Positions 7,549 to 16,665 of a DNA stretch of 64,000 bases are shown in pieces. Origin of the DNA: Pseudalkalibacillus hwajinpoensis (GTDB lineage: Bacteria > Bacillota > Bacilli > Bacillales > Guptibacillaceae); NCBI RefSeq assembly GCF_039851965.1, contig NZ_CP156674.1:1364001-1428000 (forward strand). Reading direction: 5' to 3'. Position 1 is the stretch's first letter; every line of letters starts with the position of its first letter. The notes under the pieces were generated by a model. That model was not told the DNA's origin. It made no database searches and was given only the letters and a program-made list of their open reading frames with translations. The position numbers and the translations under genes are program-made.

Positions 7549-7713
7549 ACTACTTAGCTCTCTTTCTATTTACTTCTTATGGAATCCTTTATTAGTCATG
7601 TCATTTGGTTCATTTTTCAATTATTAGAAATATTGCCTATTTATACATGGTATAATTTTATTAATGAGTTCAGGTATTCACCTGAATGAAGCTATATAAA
7701 AGGGTGAAGATAC

Positions 7714-8835
7714 TTGAATCGATACGGAATACTTTTAATGGTTTTGTTCATAGTGGGAGGATTAAGTTTTCTCACAGTACAAACAGTTCATACAGAAACT
7801 AATTTTTTCATAAATGATCATAGTGAGATTGTTAGAGCGTTTCAGGATAAATCCGGAAGCTATGAAATCTCAGTTGTTGGTGACACTATGTTCGATTGGT
7901 CTATTAAAGATGAAATGAAATCATCAGGAAGTGCATATCCTCTCGAGGATATCACGCCTGTTATAGAAAAATCGGATTACGCCATTCTAAATCTTGAAAC
8001 AGCTGTTGGGGAAAATGGCTATCGAGAAGCAAAACAATATACCTTCCAGTCCGCGCCTTCTTCTACTACAGCTATGAAAGATGCTGGATTCGATCTCGTA
8101 TCTCTCGCAAACAATCATGCGATGGATTATGGGAGAGAGGGTTTATATGAGACAATCAACCACTTAAATAATGCAGGGATAGACTACGTTGGAGCAGGGC
8201 TTAATCAACAAGAAGCCTATCTTCCGCATAGTTTGACGCTTCAGAATCAATCGGTTGATATACTAGCATTCTCACATGTACTACCATCTATTTCATGGTA
8301 TGCAGATGAAACAGGTGGGATCGCTAGCGGCTATCAGGAGGAACGGGTTTTTAACCAAATTGTACAATCCTCTCGCCAATCTGATACGACAATAGTTTAC
8401 ATACACTGGGGAGTGGAAAGAAGCCCAATGCCAAATAAGGCCATTCAGAACTATGCGCATCGAATGATTGACGCAGGTGCAGATGTTGTTATTGGTTCAC
8501 ATCCCCATGTGCTTCAGGGTGTTGAATATTATAACAACAAGCCTGTTGTTTATTCATTAGGCAATTTTCTCTTTCCTGATTATGTAGAAGGAGATAGCGC
8601 TGATTCTGTTATTGCACAAATCGAGGTATTTAAAGACAGTTATTCATTAAAATTAATCCCCTGCATCATCAAGGAAAGCAAGGTAACCATCGCGGATGAA
8701 TTTAATGCGCTTAGAATTTCTGAGAAAGTCATTCAACGCTCGATGATGATTTCTCCGTCTGCTTCCTTTACGTTTGATGATAGGGAAGGACACTACTCTT
8801 TATCGATTTCAAAAGCTGCAGATGAAGATATGTAG
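7714..8835 (+). CDS. CapA family (poly-gamma-glutamate synthesis type) metallophosphatase-like protein
   Basis: A 373-residue protein with an N-terminal signal anchor (about 5-24) and an extracytoplasmic CapA/PgsA-type calcineurin-fold domain. Seen motifs are EISVVGDTMF, ILNLETAV, SLANNHAMDYG and VIGSHPHVLQGVE, the metal-ligand pattern of the family. Start is TTG 7714 behind AGGGTGAAG. No capB or capC neighbours are present, so polyglutamate synthesis is unlikely to be encoded here; solitary CapA-like proteins are common in Bacillaceae and mostly uncharacterised. Monocistronic, with a terminator after it. Confidence 0.87.
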   Translation: MNRYGILLMVLFIVGGLSFLTVQTVHTETNFFINDHSEIVRAFQDKSGSYEISVVGDTMFDWSIKDEMKSSGSAYPLEDITPVIEKSDYAILNLETAVGENGYREAKQYTFQSAPSSTTAMKDAGFDLVSLANNHAMDYGREGLYETINHLNNAGIDYVGAGLNQQEAYLPHSLTLQNQSVDILAFSHVLPSISWYADETGGIASGYQEERVFNQIVQSSRQSDTTIVYIHWGVERSPMPNKAIQNYAHRMIDAGADVVIGSHPHVLQGVEYYNNKPVVYSLGNFLFPDYVEGDSADSVIAQIEVFKDSYSLKLIPCIIKESKVTIADEFNALRISEKVIQRSMMISPSASFTFDDREGHYSLSISKAADEDM

Positions 8836-8882
8836 GGGATGTTGTTAAGGTCTCCGCGTATTTCATTTTTTAAACAAGATAA

Positions 8883-8912
8883 CCCCGGGCTGCTGACCAT
8901 GCACTGCCCGGG
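8883..8912. terminator. Terminator between capA-like gene and ynfA
   Basis: CCCGGGC and GCCCGGG form a 7-bp GC-only stem with T-rich flanks on both sides, between convergent genes. Confidence 0.7.
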
Positions 8913-8931
8913 ATTTTATATTTTCATTTCA

Positions 8932-9252
8932 TTAATTTCTTGGTAGCAACATGATAATAACGCCTACTAAACAAACAGCAGCACCCAACAGATCATTTAG
9001 ATCAGGTACTTTCTTATCAATCCACCATCCCCACAGAACGGACAGGATAATGAATACACCCCCATACGCTGCATAGACCCGCCCGAAGTCAGGAAAAACC
9101 TGCAACGTAGCGATAATGCCGTACGATACTAACGCTACTGCTCCAGCAAGACCAAGCAAACTTGAATAACCTTCTCGCAGCCAGAGCCAGATCAAGTATC
9201 CACCACCAATCTCTGCCAGTCCAGCTAAGAGGAATAACACTACTGCTTTCAT
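8932..9252 (-). CDS. YnfA family (UPF0060) membrane protein
   Basis: A 106-residue protein with four predicted membrane helices, the size and layout of UPF0060/YnfA. Conserved stretches are LAEIGGGYLIWLWLREG, RVYAAYGGVFI and GWWIDKKVPD. The fold is like that of small multidrug resistance transporters, but the transported compound in Bacillus is not known. The start is ATG 9252 behind AGAGGTG. It is a single gene facing away from the kinase gene to its right. Confidence 0.88.
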   Translation of the reverse strand: MKAVVLFLLAGLAEIGGGYLIWLWLREGYSSLLGLAGAVALVSYGIIATLQVFPDFGRVYAAYGGVFIILSVLWGWWIDKKVPDLNDLLGAAVCLVGVIIMLLPRN

Positions 9253-9588
9253 TCACATTCACCTCTTCCTAAATGCTTGCTATTGAAATGATGGCAAGCA
9301 CCATTACGTCAGCATGATCTCCTTTTGATTTTCCCTCAACATAAAAAGGTATCACCACTATCTTAAATGATATCTTCTTCCATCTACCATTCTGGCTTAC
9401 ATTCATGATCTAATAGCTATCTTTTCCTCATTTCCATTTCATCGAACTACCGTATTCTTGAATTTGAGGGAATTATCCCTAATCACAAGTAAAATATGAT
9501 ACTCTAATTAAAAATGAAGAGTTACGTTTACATAAAATTCACTACCATGTATGGAAACGATTATGATTTCCAGGATAAGAGGATACCT
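9253..9588. other. Intergenic stretch with one inverted repeat
   Basis: About 336 bases between divergent genes. The only structure I see is AGGGAATTATCCCT (about 9467-9480) shortly before a TATGAT box (about 9496), which could be an operator-promoter for the histidine kinase. No ORF is credible. Confidence 0.35.
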
Positions 9589-11181
9589 ATGACGCGACGT
9601 GAGAAGTTTATTCTAGAATCGAAACACAGCTGCGAGCATGTTTATGGAATGGATCCGAACTCACCCCCTTCTTTACAAGTATTATTAACTGAGGAAGAGT
9701 TAGCGCTCCGAATACAGAAATATAATTGCGCTCTATCTATCATAAGAAAGTTCATGAAGAAGCTCCTAAGCTTTCTCTCCGGTTCACCCACTATTGTTGT
9801 CACCACCGATAACGATGGACATGTTCTTGATGCGTATGGAGATGCTAGTTTTAAGAGTATGGTTGATTCACTCGGAGTTCAGATTGGAGTTCGCTTCGAT
9901 GAATCAATCGCTGGCACAAATTCCATCTCCCTTGCGCTTAAACATAAAGAGCCGTTTGAATTAGTTGGTCAAGACCATTATCACCACTGTTTTGAAGAAG
10001 TCGCCTGTTACTCAGCTCCATTCTTCATCGATAACGGGGAGTTGATCGGAACAATTTCCCTTATGACAACAAAGGAATATGCATCGAAACTTCACCTTGG
10101 ACTTCTTAGTTCGGCCATCGATACAATCGAGCGTGAAGTCCAGGTTAACTGGCAAAACGATCAACTTCATTTGTATAATCAGATGCTAATGAGTGCGACA
10201 CCAATAGGAATCATTATTACAAATCAAGAAGGACAAATACTTGAGTATAATCACAGTGCTGAGAACATAACTGCTCACAATAAACACGAAATGATTGGAA
10301 AGAATATTACTCTTCTTACTGAGCTTGAACCTTTTTTTGAGCATGTACTAAGGAAACAAACAAGTATAGAAAATATCGAACTAGCATTCTCAACGCCGGA
10401 AGAAAAACGATGCTTACTAGATATTTTACCCCTCTATACCAACAATGAGCAGCTTATAGGTGCCTTTGCGCAGTTCCGAGATATGACCTCCTATTATCAA
10501 TTACAGGATCAGGTCATTCATTCCGAAAAACTATCTGCTATCGGAAAATTAGGTGCTGGCTTTGCCCACGAAATTCGAAATCCACTAACATCCATTATCG
10601 GATTCACTGGGATGTTGGAGGTGGATGATACTCAGACAAAGTACATTGACATCATTAAGACTGAATTAGAACGAATGAATAACCTCGTCAATCAATTTGT
10701 CATGATGGGAAAACCCACAATCAGTCAGCGAAAAACTGGAAACTTAACAGCTCTTATCGCAGAAACAGTTCAATTAATGAACAGTAACGCCCATTTATAT
10801 AATGTTGAAATTCACTTTCGTCCTCTCGTTAGAGATTTAACGATATATATGGACGCTTCCCAAATTAAACAAGTACTGATCAATTTCATCAAAAATGCAA
10901 TTGAAGCCATGCCAGAAGGCGGGCAAATTTGGATTGGTCTTAAAGAAAACCGCACAAATATTACTATTTCGGTTGAAGATGAGGGAGAGGGAATGACTAA
11001 AGATGAAGTAAACCAATTAGGGACCCCCTTCTTCAGTACAAAAGGAAGCGGGCTCGGGATTGGGCTTTCAATTTGTTATGATATTATCAAATCTCACCAG
11101 GGAAAGGTTTCGATTAAATCAGAAAAAGGCAATGGGACAGAGATTAAGCTTGACCTTCCATATGAACGAGAAGAGAATTAA
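9589..11181 (+). CDS. Orphan sensor histidine kinase (GAF-PAS-HisKA-HATPase)
   Basis: A 530-residue soluble kinase with no membrane segment. The N-terminal 190 residues form a GAF-like sensor in which GVRFDESIAGTNSISLAL closely parallels the AcoR-type sensor encoded at 31-33 kb. A PAS domain follows (about 200-300), then the phosphoacceptor helix LGAGFAHEIRNPLTSIIGF and an ATPase domain with N box FIKNAIEAMP and G boxes DEGEGM and GSGLGIGLS. ATG 9589 has AAGAGG six bases upstream; a further ATG at 9514 lacks a binding site. No response regulator is adjacent. Soluble Bacillus kinases of this kind often feed the sporulation phosphorelay, but that is inference. Confidence 0.88.
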   Translation: MTRREKFILESKHSCEHVYGMDPNSPPSLQVLLTEEELALRIQKYNCALSIIRKFMKKLLSFLSGSPTIVVTTDNDGHVLDAYGDASFKSMVDSLGVQIGVRFDESIAGTNSISLALKHKEPFELVGQDHYHHCFEEVACYSAPFFIDNGELIGTISLMTTKEYASKLHLGLLSSAIDTIEREVQVNWQNDQLHLYNQMLMSATPIGIIITNQEGQILEYNHSAENITAHNKHEMIGKNITLLTELEPFFEHVLRKQTSIENIELAFSTPEEKRCLLDILPLYTNNEQLIGAFAQFRDMTSYYQLQDQVIHSEKLSAIGKLGAGFAHEIRNPLTSIIGFTGMLEVDDTQTKYIDIIKTELERMNNLVNQFVMMGKPTISQRKTGNLTALIAETVQLMNSNAHLYNVEIHFRPLVRDLTIYMDASQIKQVLINFIKNAIEAMPEGGQIWIGLKENRTNITISVEDEGEGMTKDEVNQLGTPFFSTKGSGLGIGLSICYDIIKSHQGKVSIKSEKGNGTEIKLDLPYEREEN

Positions 11182-11190
11182 CGCCTCTTC

Positions 11191-11382
11191 TTAATTCATA
11201 CAATTAGCCTTGCAAGGAGACACGTTAGCAGCAAAATACCAATAGCGAGTGCCATCCATCCCATATTTCTGCCATTCTGTAAACTCTCTCCCCTGCATGT
11301 CTCTCCAGTAAGGATAGAAAGACCCGAGTACACGAACCTGGATGATGCCAATCATTACCAGAATAACAGCAACTACTTCCAC
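11191..11382 (-). CDS. Small membrane-anchored hypothetical protein
   Basis: A 63-residue ORF with one N-terminal helix (VVAVILVMIGIIQVRVLG) and an outward aromatic-rich tail containing WRDMQGREFTEWQKYG and two Cys near the end (PCKANC). I place the start at GTG 11382 because AAGGTGAG lies seven bases upstream; GTG 11394 overlaps that site. I do not recognise the family. It is convergent with the kinase gene and only 9 bases from its end. Confidence 0.5.
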   Translation of the reverse strand: MEVVAVILVMIGIIQVRVLGSFYPYWRDMQGREFTEWQKYGMDGTRYWYFAANVSPCKANCMN

Positions 11383-11438
11383 ATTGTTTCTCACCTTTTT
11401 TCTATCATATAAGCCAAAATACCTGAAATCAAACAGAG

Positions 11439-11475
11439 GCTGTCACCTATTTAAATTCTTTTAGGTGACAGCCTC
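11439..11475. terminator. Terminator downstream of putC
   Basis: AGGCTGTCACCTA and TAGGTGACAGCCT form a 13-bp perfect stem around a T-rich loop, just past the 3' end of putC. The long perfect stem makes it the likely end of the put operon transcript. Confidence 0.75.
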
Positions 11476-11504
11476 CTTATTGTGATGACTAGTTCTATAC
11501 GAGC

Positions 11505-13052
11505 TTAAAACATTTCTGAAACAGTTTTTGCCTGCATGTGAAGTCCAAGGTAATCCGGTCCACCTGCTTTTGAATCTGTACCTGACATTTTGAATCCACC
11601 AAATGGGTGGTATCCAACAATGGCACCCGTACAATTACGGTTAAAGTACAGGTTCCCAACGTGGAAGTCCATTTTCGCTTGTTCGATATGTGCACGGTTA
11701 TTCGTAATTACAGCACCTGTTAGGCCGTATTCCGTATTGTTCGCGATTTCAATTGCTTCATCAAAATTATCCGCTTTCGTTAAGCAAACAACCGGTCCGA
11801 AAATTTCTTCCTGCTGTATGCGTGACTTAGGTGCAAGGTCAGCAAACACGGTTGGTTTAATGAAATATCCTTTTGAGTCATCGCCTTCTCCGCCTGCTAC
11901 AAGACGACCTTCTTCTTTTCCAATTTCGATATAGCTCATAATTTTATCAAATGAAGCCTGATCAATGACTGGTCCCATGTACACTTCTGGACCTGTTGTT
12001 TCGCCCATTGTAAGCTCATTCGTTAGTTCAACTACACGGTCACGAACTTGATCGTATACCTCTTTAAGAATAACTGAACGTGAACCTGCTGAACATTTCT
12101 GTCCAGAGAAACCGAATGCTGATACGACAATCGCTTGTGCAGCAAGCTCAAGATCAGCATCTTTATCAACGATGATTGTATCTTTTCCGCCCATCTCAAC
12201 AATAACACGCTTTAAGTGCTGTTGACCTGGCTGTACTTTCGCTGCGCGCTCATAAATGCGTGTGCCGACTTCTCTTGAACCAGTGAATGTGATGATCGAA
12301 GTTTTCGGGTGATCAACAAGATAGTCGCCCACTTCAGCACCGCTACCCGGTACAAAGTTCAGTACGCCTTTTGGAAGCCCGGCTTCTTCAAGCACTTCTA
12401 CGAATTTCGCTGCAATAACTGGCGTTGCACTTGCAGGCTTAAGAAGGACCGTGTTACCTGTAACAAGTGGTGCTACTGCTGTTCCAGCCATAATCGCAAA
12501 CGCAAAGTTCCAAGGAGGGATAACAAGAGCTACACCGCTTGGTGTGTATACATATCGGTTCTGCTCGCCAGGGCGGCTTTCAATTGCTTTCCCTTCACCA
12601 AGTTCGATCATTTGACGCGCATAGTATTCCATGAAATCAATCGCTTCAGCTGTATCCGCATCCGCTTCTTTCCATGGCTTTCCTGCTTCATATACGAGAT
12701 AAGCAGAAAATTCATGCTTACGTCTACGCACGATGGCTGCTGCACGGAACAGAAGTTCAGCACGAGCGCGCGGCGTCCATTTTCTCCATCCTTCAAATGC
12801 GTCATCAGCTGCTTGAATCGCTCTCTCCGCATGTTCTTTTGTCGCTTTTGATACGCGCCCAACTACCTGCTCTTTGTTTGCAGGGTTAATGGAGACAATT
12901 TTGTCTTCTGTGCTTACACGCTCGCCATTGATCAGCAAGTCATGATCTTTACCAAGCTCTTCTTTCACTACTTTAAGCGCCTCTTCGAAAGCTTTCTTGT
13001 TTTCCTTAACAGTAAAATCAGTGAACGGTTCGTGTTTGTATGGTACTACCAT
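11505..13052 (-). CDS. putC: L-glutamate gamma-semialdehyde (P5C) dehydrogenase
   Basis: A 515-residue aldehyde dehydrogenase that oxidises pyrroline-5-carboxylate, via its semialdehyde, to glutamate with NAD. The catalytic cysteine is C320 in GFSGQKCSAG and the general base is E286 in VIVEMGGK; the NAD-binding TFTGSREVGTRI is also intact. Length equals that of the Bacillus PutC/RocA enzymes. It follows putB by 33 bases on the same strand, so both steps from proline to glutamate are co-transcribed. RocA belongs with arginine genes; the putB neighbour favours PutC. The start ATG 13052 is behind AAAGGGG. Confidence 0.93.
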   Translation of the reverse strand: MVVPYKHEPFTDFTVKENKKAFEEALKVVKEELGKDHDLLINGERVSTEDKIVSINPANKEQVVGRVSKATKEHAERAIQAADDAFEGWRKWTPRARAELLFRAAAIVRRRKHEFSAYLVYEAGKPWKEADADTAEAIDFMEYYARQMIELGEGKAIESRPGEQNRYVYTPSGVALVIPPWNFAFAIMAGTAVAPLVTGNTVLLKPASATPVIAAKFVEVLEEAGLPKGVLNFVPGSGAEVGDYLVDHPKTSIITFTGSREVGTRIYERAAKVQPGQQHLKRVIVEMGGKDTIIVDKDADLELAAQAIVVSAFGFSGQKCSAGSRSVILKEVYDQVRDRVVELTNELTMGETTGPEVYMGPVIDQASFDKIMSYIEIGKEEGRLVAGGEGDDSKGYFIKPTVFADLAPKSRIQQEEIFGPVVCLTKADNFDEAIEIANNTEYGLTGAVITNNRAHIEQAKMDFHVGNLYFNRNCTGAIVGYHPFGGFKMSGTDSKAGGPDYLGLHMQAKTVSEMF

Positions 13053-13085
13053 GAGTAAATTCCCCTTTCAAATTTAAAAATAATA

Positions 13086-14003
13086 TTATTTTTTGAACAA
13101 TCCATTGAAAGCAAAGGCGATGTTCGCAGGACGTTCCGCTAACCGCCGCATAAAATACCCATACCAATCATTCCCATATGGGAGGTATACTCTTACCGTG
13201 TATCCTTCAGCTAGAAGATCGAGCTGACTCTGACTTCGCATGCCATAAAGCATCTGAAACTCGAATTGATCTTTCGTGATGCCATACTCTTTCACCAGTT
13301 CCTTCGTGAAATTGATAATGGCATCGTCATGACTTGCAATCGCTGTATAATGTCCATTCAATAATTGCTTCTTAATCAGCTGCTTCAGGTTATGATCCAC
13401 ATCTGATTTATCAGGAAAAGCAACTTTTGCTGATTCTTTGTAAGCCCCTTTTACAAGGCGTAAAATTGGTTTCACTTCGTTTAGATAATCCAGATCCTGA
13501 TCTGATCGGTATAAGTAGGACTGGATAACGGTACCGATGTTGTTGTATTTCTGTTTTAATGCTTTGTAGAGATCAAGCGTTGCCTGAGTTCGTGATGAAT
13601 CTTCCATGTCAATCGTCACAAACACATCATGCTTCACGGCTTCTTCCATGATTTGAATCATGTTACCCCATGCAAGATCATGACTAATATCAAGACCGAG
13701 AGATGTGACTTTTAATGACATCTGAGAATTTAAATCGTGAGCACTGATCATGCGAATCGTCTGAATACATTCGAGGGTTCGTTCTCTTGCTTCTGCATCT
13801 GAAGCAACGAATTCACCAAGATGATCAACCGTCACTCGCAATCCCTGACTGTTTAAGTTCTGAATAAGTGGCACAGCATGCTCAAAGGTTTCACCGCCAA
13901 CAATCTTATCAGCCCCAAATTTACTACCCCATCGCTTTGCGAGCCGATCGAGTAAAGGCCTGTTGGCGAGAAAAAGGAAAAAGCTCTTATTGATAGCTTC
14001 CAA
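13086..14003 (-). CDS. putB: Proline dehydrogenase
   Basis: A 305-residue FAD-dependent enzyme that oxidises L-proline to pyrroline-5-carboxylate. The beta-barrel strands are recognisable, including SLKVTSLGLDIS, VTIDMEDSSRTQ, LRLVKGAYKE and the C-terminal motif RVYLPYGNDWYGYFMRRLAERP with the substrate-binding arginines of the family. I place the start at TTG 14003, which has AAGGAG at a 10-base spacing and gives MEAINKSFFLFLA, matching the N-terminus of Bacillus PutB; GTG 14012 would sit only one base from the site. It is the first gene of a putBC pair under the PucR-type activator encoded upstream. Confidence 0.9.
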   Translation of the reverse strand: MEAINKSFFLFLANRPLLDRLAKRWGSKFGADKIVGGETFEHAVPLIQNLNSQGLRVTVDHLGEFVASDAEARERTLECIQTIRMISAHDLNSQMSLKVTSLGLDISHDLAWGNMIQIMEEAVKHDVFVTIDMEDSSRTQATLDLYKALKQKYNNIGTVIQSYLYRSDQDLDYLNEVKPILRLVKGAYKESAKVAFPDKSDVDHNLKQLIKKQLLNGHYTAIASHDDAIINFTKELVKEYGITKDQFEFQMLYGMRSQSQLDLLAEGYTVRVYLPYGNDWYGYFMRRLAERPANIAFAFNGLFKK

Positions 14004-14373
14004 CTCTACCACGCTCCTTTAAACCTTTATCTTCAATCATTCATCTAGCAAACTAACTCTTGAAAAGTTTTTGTTTTCTTGTGAAGATTATATCGATTTC
14101 AAGCCCCATCTGACAACGTGTTGGAAACACAATAGTTTCCACGTCTTTTTGTGGTTTAATCACAATGAGAAAAGCGGAAGCCTCCGTTTAGACTCGACAG
14201 GCACTGGAGGCATTCAATTTGAACACGCTCTTTGTGTTTGAATAACCAAGCGAAGAGACCTGCTTTAGATGAGGCTATGCGCGATTCTATTTCAAAGTAA
14301 AAGAAGCTACAATGGGGCAGCTTCTCGGTTTGGCTAAAATATATATGATTCGTCCAGCATCCCCCAGCCACCA
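14004..14373. promoter_or_regulatory. putB upstream region with inverted repeat and a degenerate repeat
   Basis: About 370 bases. ACGTGTTGGAAAC (14116-14128) and GTTTCCACGT (14135-14144) form an inverted repeat about 115 bases before putB, a candidate PutR site or a terminator for plus-strand transcripts. From about 14160, AAAAGCGGAAGCCTCCG and CTGGAGGC resemble a decayed copy of a repeat common in Bacillaceae intergenic regions that begins GAAAAGCGGA. No gene is credible here. Confidence 0.35.
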
Positions 14374-15663
14374 TTATTTCGAAGTGCTTTTTTGCTCCTC
14401 TACAGCCGCAAGATACCGGTTGTAGTAAGATGGGATATTGTTAAGCAACAACAATTCAATATAAATGTGACTTTTCATATTAAAATCGTCAAAATCAATG
14501 TCTGTTAAATATTGAATTTGCTTCATTCGGTAATTCAGCGTATTCGGATGGATGAACAACTCAGCTGCTGTGCTTTTCCCTTTTCCATTGTTCGACAAGT
14601 ACACCTCAAGCGTCTTTAGCAGGCTCGAGTGGCTCACCGAATCCTTCTCCATTAGATTTAACAAGTTCTGATTAAAATAATGCTCGGTATTGTTTTTTTC
14701 ATAAAGGGCCGCAAGATATCGGTAAACTCCCAGTTTCGAGAACTCGCGCGGCATCACATCTGGCCTTGGTCCGATAAAATCAGCCGTCTCGATCACTTCA
14801 AGCGCTTCAAGAAAGCTCTTTCTCATCTCAATCAAATCCACATACTCTTTCCCGATGCCGATGAGAAACGAATAAAATTCCTCATGAGTGAGCGCACTCT
14901 TCACGTATTCCACCAGCTCACGACTATTTTCAATTGCAGAAGATTTCCGGTCCTTATCTCCTGAGATCACCGCTACAATCTGAAGCTCTGTTTTAAGGAC
15001 TTGAATCTTATGACGTTTAAACCGTGAAAGAAGCTCAAGAACTTCATTTAAAAGTGGTTCCTGGGCGGGTTCTGCAATGGACATGACCAGTACTGAAAAG
15101 CGTTCAGGTAATGGCAAGCTTGCAACCTGGGCTTTACGGCGCATTTGATTTTCACTTTCATATTCATGAAGAAGCACGTTCCACAGCAGCTTCTCTTGTT
15201 TCCCTTCATGCTCTTTTCCTTTTTGGTAGGAATCATGAATCAGTTTTCCAATGTGCGGTGTGATCTCAGTAAGAAACGTAACCTCTTCCTCAGTCAGCGG
15301 GCTGTTCGTTTCCTGAACCCATAAATATCCCATTGTCCGTTCTTCATAAACCGCTTTCACGACAACTCGTTGATAAAAGCCGATCTCCTCAATGGGAGCA
15401 ATCCGGATCGGCGCTTCATTACTCTCAAGCTGTTGAACAATGCCTTCCTTTTTCAGACGATCGATGATGAAAACCGGACATTTCTTATATAAAATGGTTT
15501 TCTGTTGCGTTTGATCAAAGCTTTCCGATGCCGTGCTATATGAAATAAGCTCGAAGTTTTTATTTTCAATAATGACCGGCTTATTTGTTGCAATGCTGAT
15601 CATTTCAGTTGCTTTATGAATATCTGTAGCTTCTAGAATGCGTTCTTTTGCTTCTACCATCAT
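14374..15663 (-). CDS. putR: PucR family activator of proline utilisation
   Basis: A 429-residue regulator with a central GAF/CdaR-like region and a C-terminal PucR-type helix-turn-helix, visible as LEVYLSNNGKGKSTAAELF and HPNTLNYRMKQIQ. In B. subtilis PutR, a member of this family, activates putBCP in response to proline; here the gene lies directly upstream of putB on the same strand. I place the start at ATG 15663, which has GGGGAGG five bases upstream; a GTG at 15741 would add 26 residues but has only a weak site. A proline transporter gene (putP) is absent from the cluster. Confidence 0.8.
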   Translation of the reverse strand: MMVEAKERILEATDIHKATEMISIATNKPVIIENKNFELISYSTASESFDQTQQKTILYKKCPVFIIDRLKKEGIVQQLESNEAPIRIAPIEEIGFYQRVVVKAVYEERTMGYLWVQETNSPLTEEEVTFLTEITPHIGKLIHDSYQKGKEHEGKQEKLLWNVLLHEYESENQMRRKAQVASLPLPERFSVLVMSIAEPAQEPLLNEVLELLSRFKRHKIQVLKTELQIVAVISGDKDRKSSAIENSRELVEYVKSALTHEEFYSFLIGIGKEYVDLIEMRKSFLEALEVIETADFIGPRPDVMPREFSKLGVYRYLAALYEKNNTEHYFNQNLLNLMEKDSVSHSSLLKTLEVYLSNNGKGKSTAAELFIHPNTLNYRMKQIQYLTDIDFDDFNMKSHIYIELLLLNNIPSYYNRYLAAVEEQKSTSK

Positions 15664-15802
15664 GTAACCCTCCCCTGTACCGCCAATTGCATCGAAACCA
15701 AAGGGTTTTAGCAATTCCAGAATAAGTGCTTGTTTGTTCACTCTTATTCTTATTATATCGATTTCTCCCTAAAAGAAAAACGTTTTGGAGGTAATTATAA
15801 AG

Positions 15803-15832
15803 GAAAAAGGACGCAACAACAGTTACGTCCCT
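15803..15832 (-). terminator. Terminator after the SDR gene
   Basis: On the minus strand GGACGTAACTG and TGCGTCC form a short stem followed by CCTTTTTCC, just beyond the end of the dehydrogenase gene and before putR. Confidence 0.55.
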
Positions 15833-15839
15833 CTGACTT

Positions 15840-16631
15840 TTATAGTGCCTTCACGAGACCGCCATCTACAACTAGCGACTGCCCAGTCACATAAGTATTA
15901 GCACCCGAAGCGAGAAAAACAACCATCTTCGCAAATTCATCTGGTTCACCATACCGTTTAATCGGGATTGATTTCTCCACCTGACCTTTTAAATCGGCAA
16001 CAGTCATCCTTAACTGATCTGCCCTGATTTGATCGAGCTGCTCTACCCGGTCTGTTGCAATACGTCCAGGACCTACCGTATTTACTAAAATATTATGTTC
16101 TGCGTATTCCTGAGACAAACTCTTCGCAAATCCAACAATGCCTGCGCGAAATGTATTCGATAGAATCAGGTTATCCAGTGACTGTTTAATAGAAGAAGAT
16201 GCGATATTCAGAATGCGGCCGCTTCCCTGTTCCTTCATGTAAGGAATGACCGCTCTGGACGTTCGAACAAAGCTTAATAGATTTAATTCAAAGGCATTCT
16301 GCCAATCTTTATCACTGAATTTCTCAAAACCACCTGCTGGAGGACCCCCTGCATTGTTGATCAAAACATCCACGGTACCGTTCGTTTTGACTGCATATGC
16401 CATTAATTCGTTTATATCTTCTCCCTTCGTGACATCGCAAATCTTCCACTTGACCTGATCATTTCCTGTCTCTTCATTGATTTCTTCGCATGCCTTCTGT
16501 AACTCGTCTTCATTTCGACTAGAAAGGATAACATGCGCTCCCTCTTCGGCAAATGCCCTTGCAGTAGCTTTTCCAAGTCCCTTGCTTGCCGCTGTGACGA
16601 CGACTGATTTTCCTTTTAAGTTGAGATCCAT
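15840..16631 (-). CDS. SDR family oxidoreductase with altered active site
   Basis: A 263-residue short-chain dehydrogenase. The cofactor motif TAASKGLGKA, the NNAGGPPAG motif and the SS of ILNIASSS are present, and the C-terminus VTGQSLVVDGGL is standard. Where the catalytic Y-x-x-x-K should be, the sequence is SNTFRAGIVGFAKSL, so Tyr is Ser and Lys is Arg by alignment on the following A-G. A subgroup of bacterial and archaeal SDR proteins shows this. ATG 16631 has AAAGG nine bases upstream; ATG 16640 overlaps that site. It sits just downstream of the TRAP permease and may be transcribed with it. Confidence 0.85.
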   Translation of the reverse strand: MDLNLKGKSVVVTAASKGLGKATARAFAEEGAHVILSSRNEDELQKACEEINEETGNDQVKWKICDVTKGEDINELMAYAVKTNGTVDVLINNAGGPPAGGFEKFSDKDWQNAFELNLLSFVRTSRAVIPYMKEQGSGRILNIASSSIKQSLDNLILSNTFRAGIVGFAKSLSQEYAEHNILVNTVGPGRIATDRVEQLDQIRADQLRMTVADLKGQVEKSIPIKRYGEPDEFAKMVVFLASGANTYVTGQSLVVDGGLVKAL

Positions 16632-16665
16632 ATTGACCATCCTTTCAAGTGGTTATTCGAAATTA

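Noticed and set aside
12309..12851. 180-codon plus-strand ORF inside putC
   Set aside because: It is antisense to a fully conserved dehydrogenase, lacks a ribosome binding site and has an implausible Cys- and Phe-rich composition.
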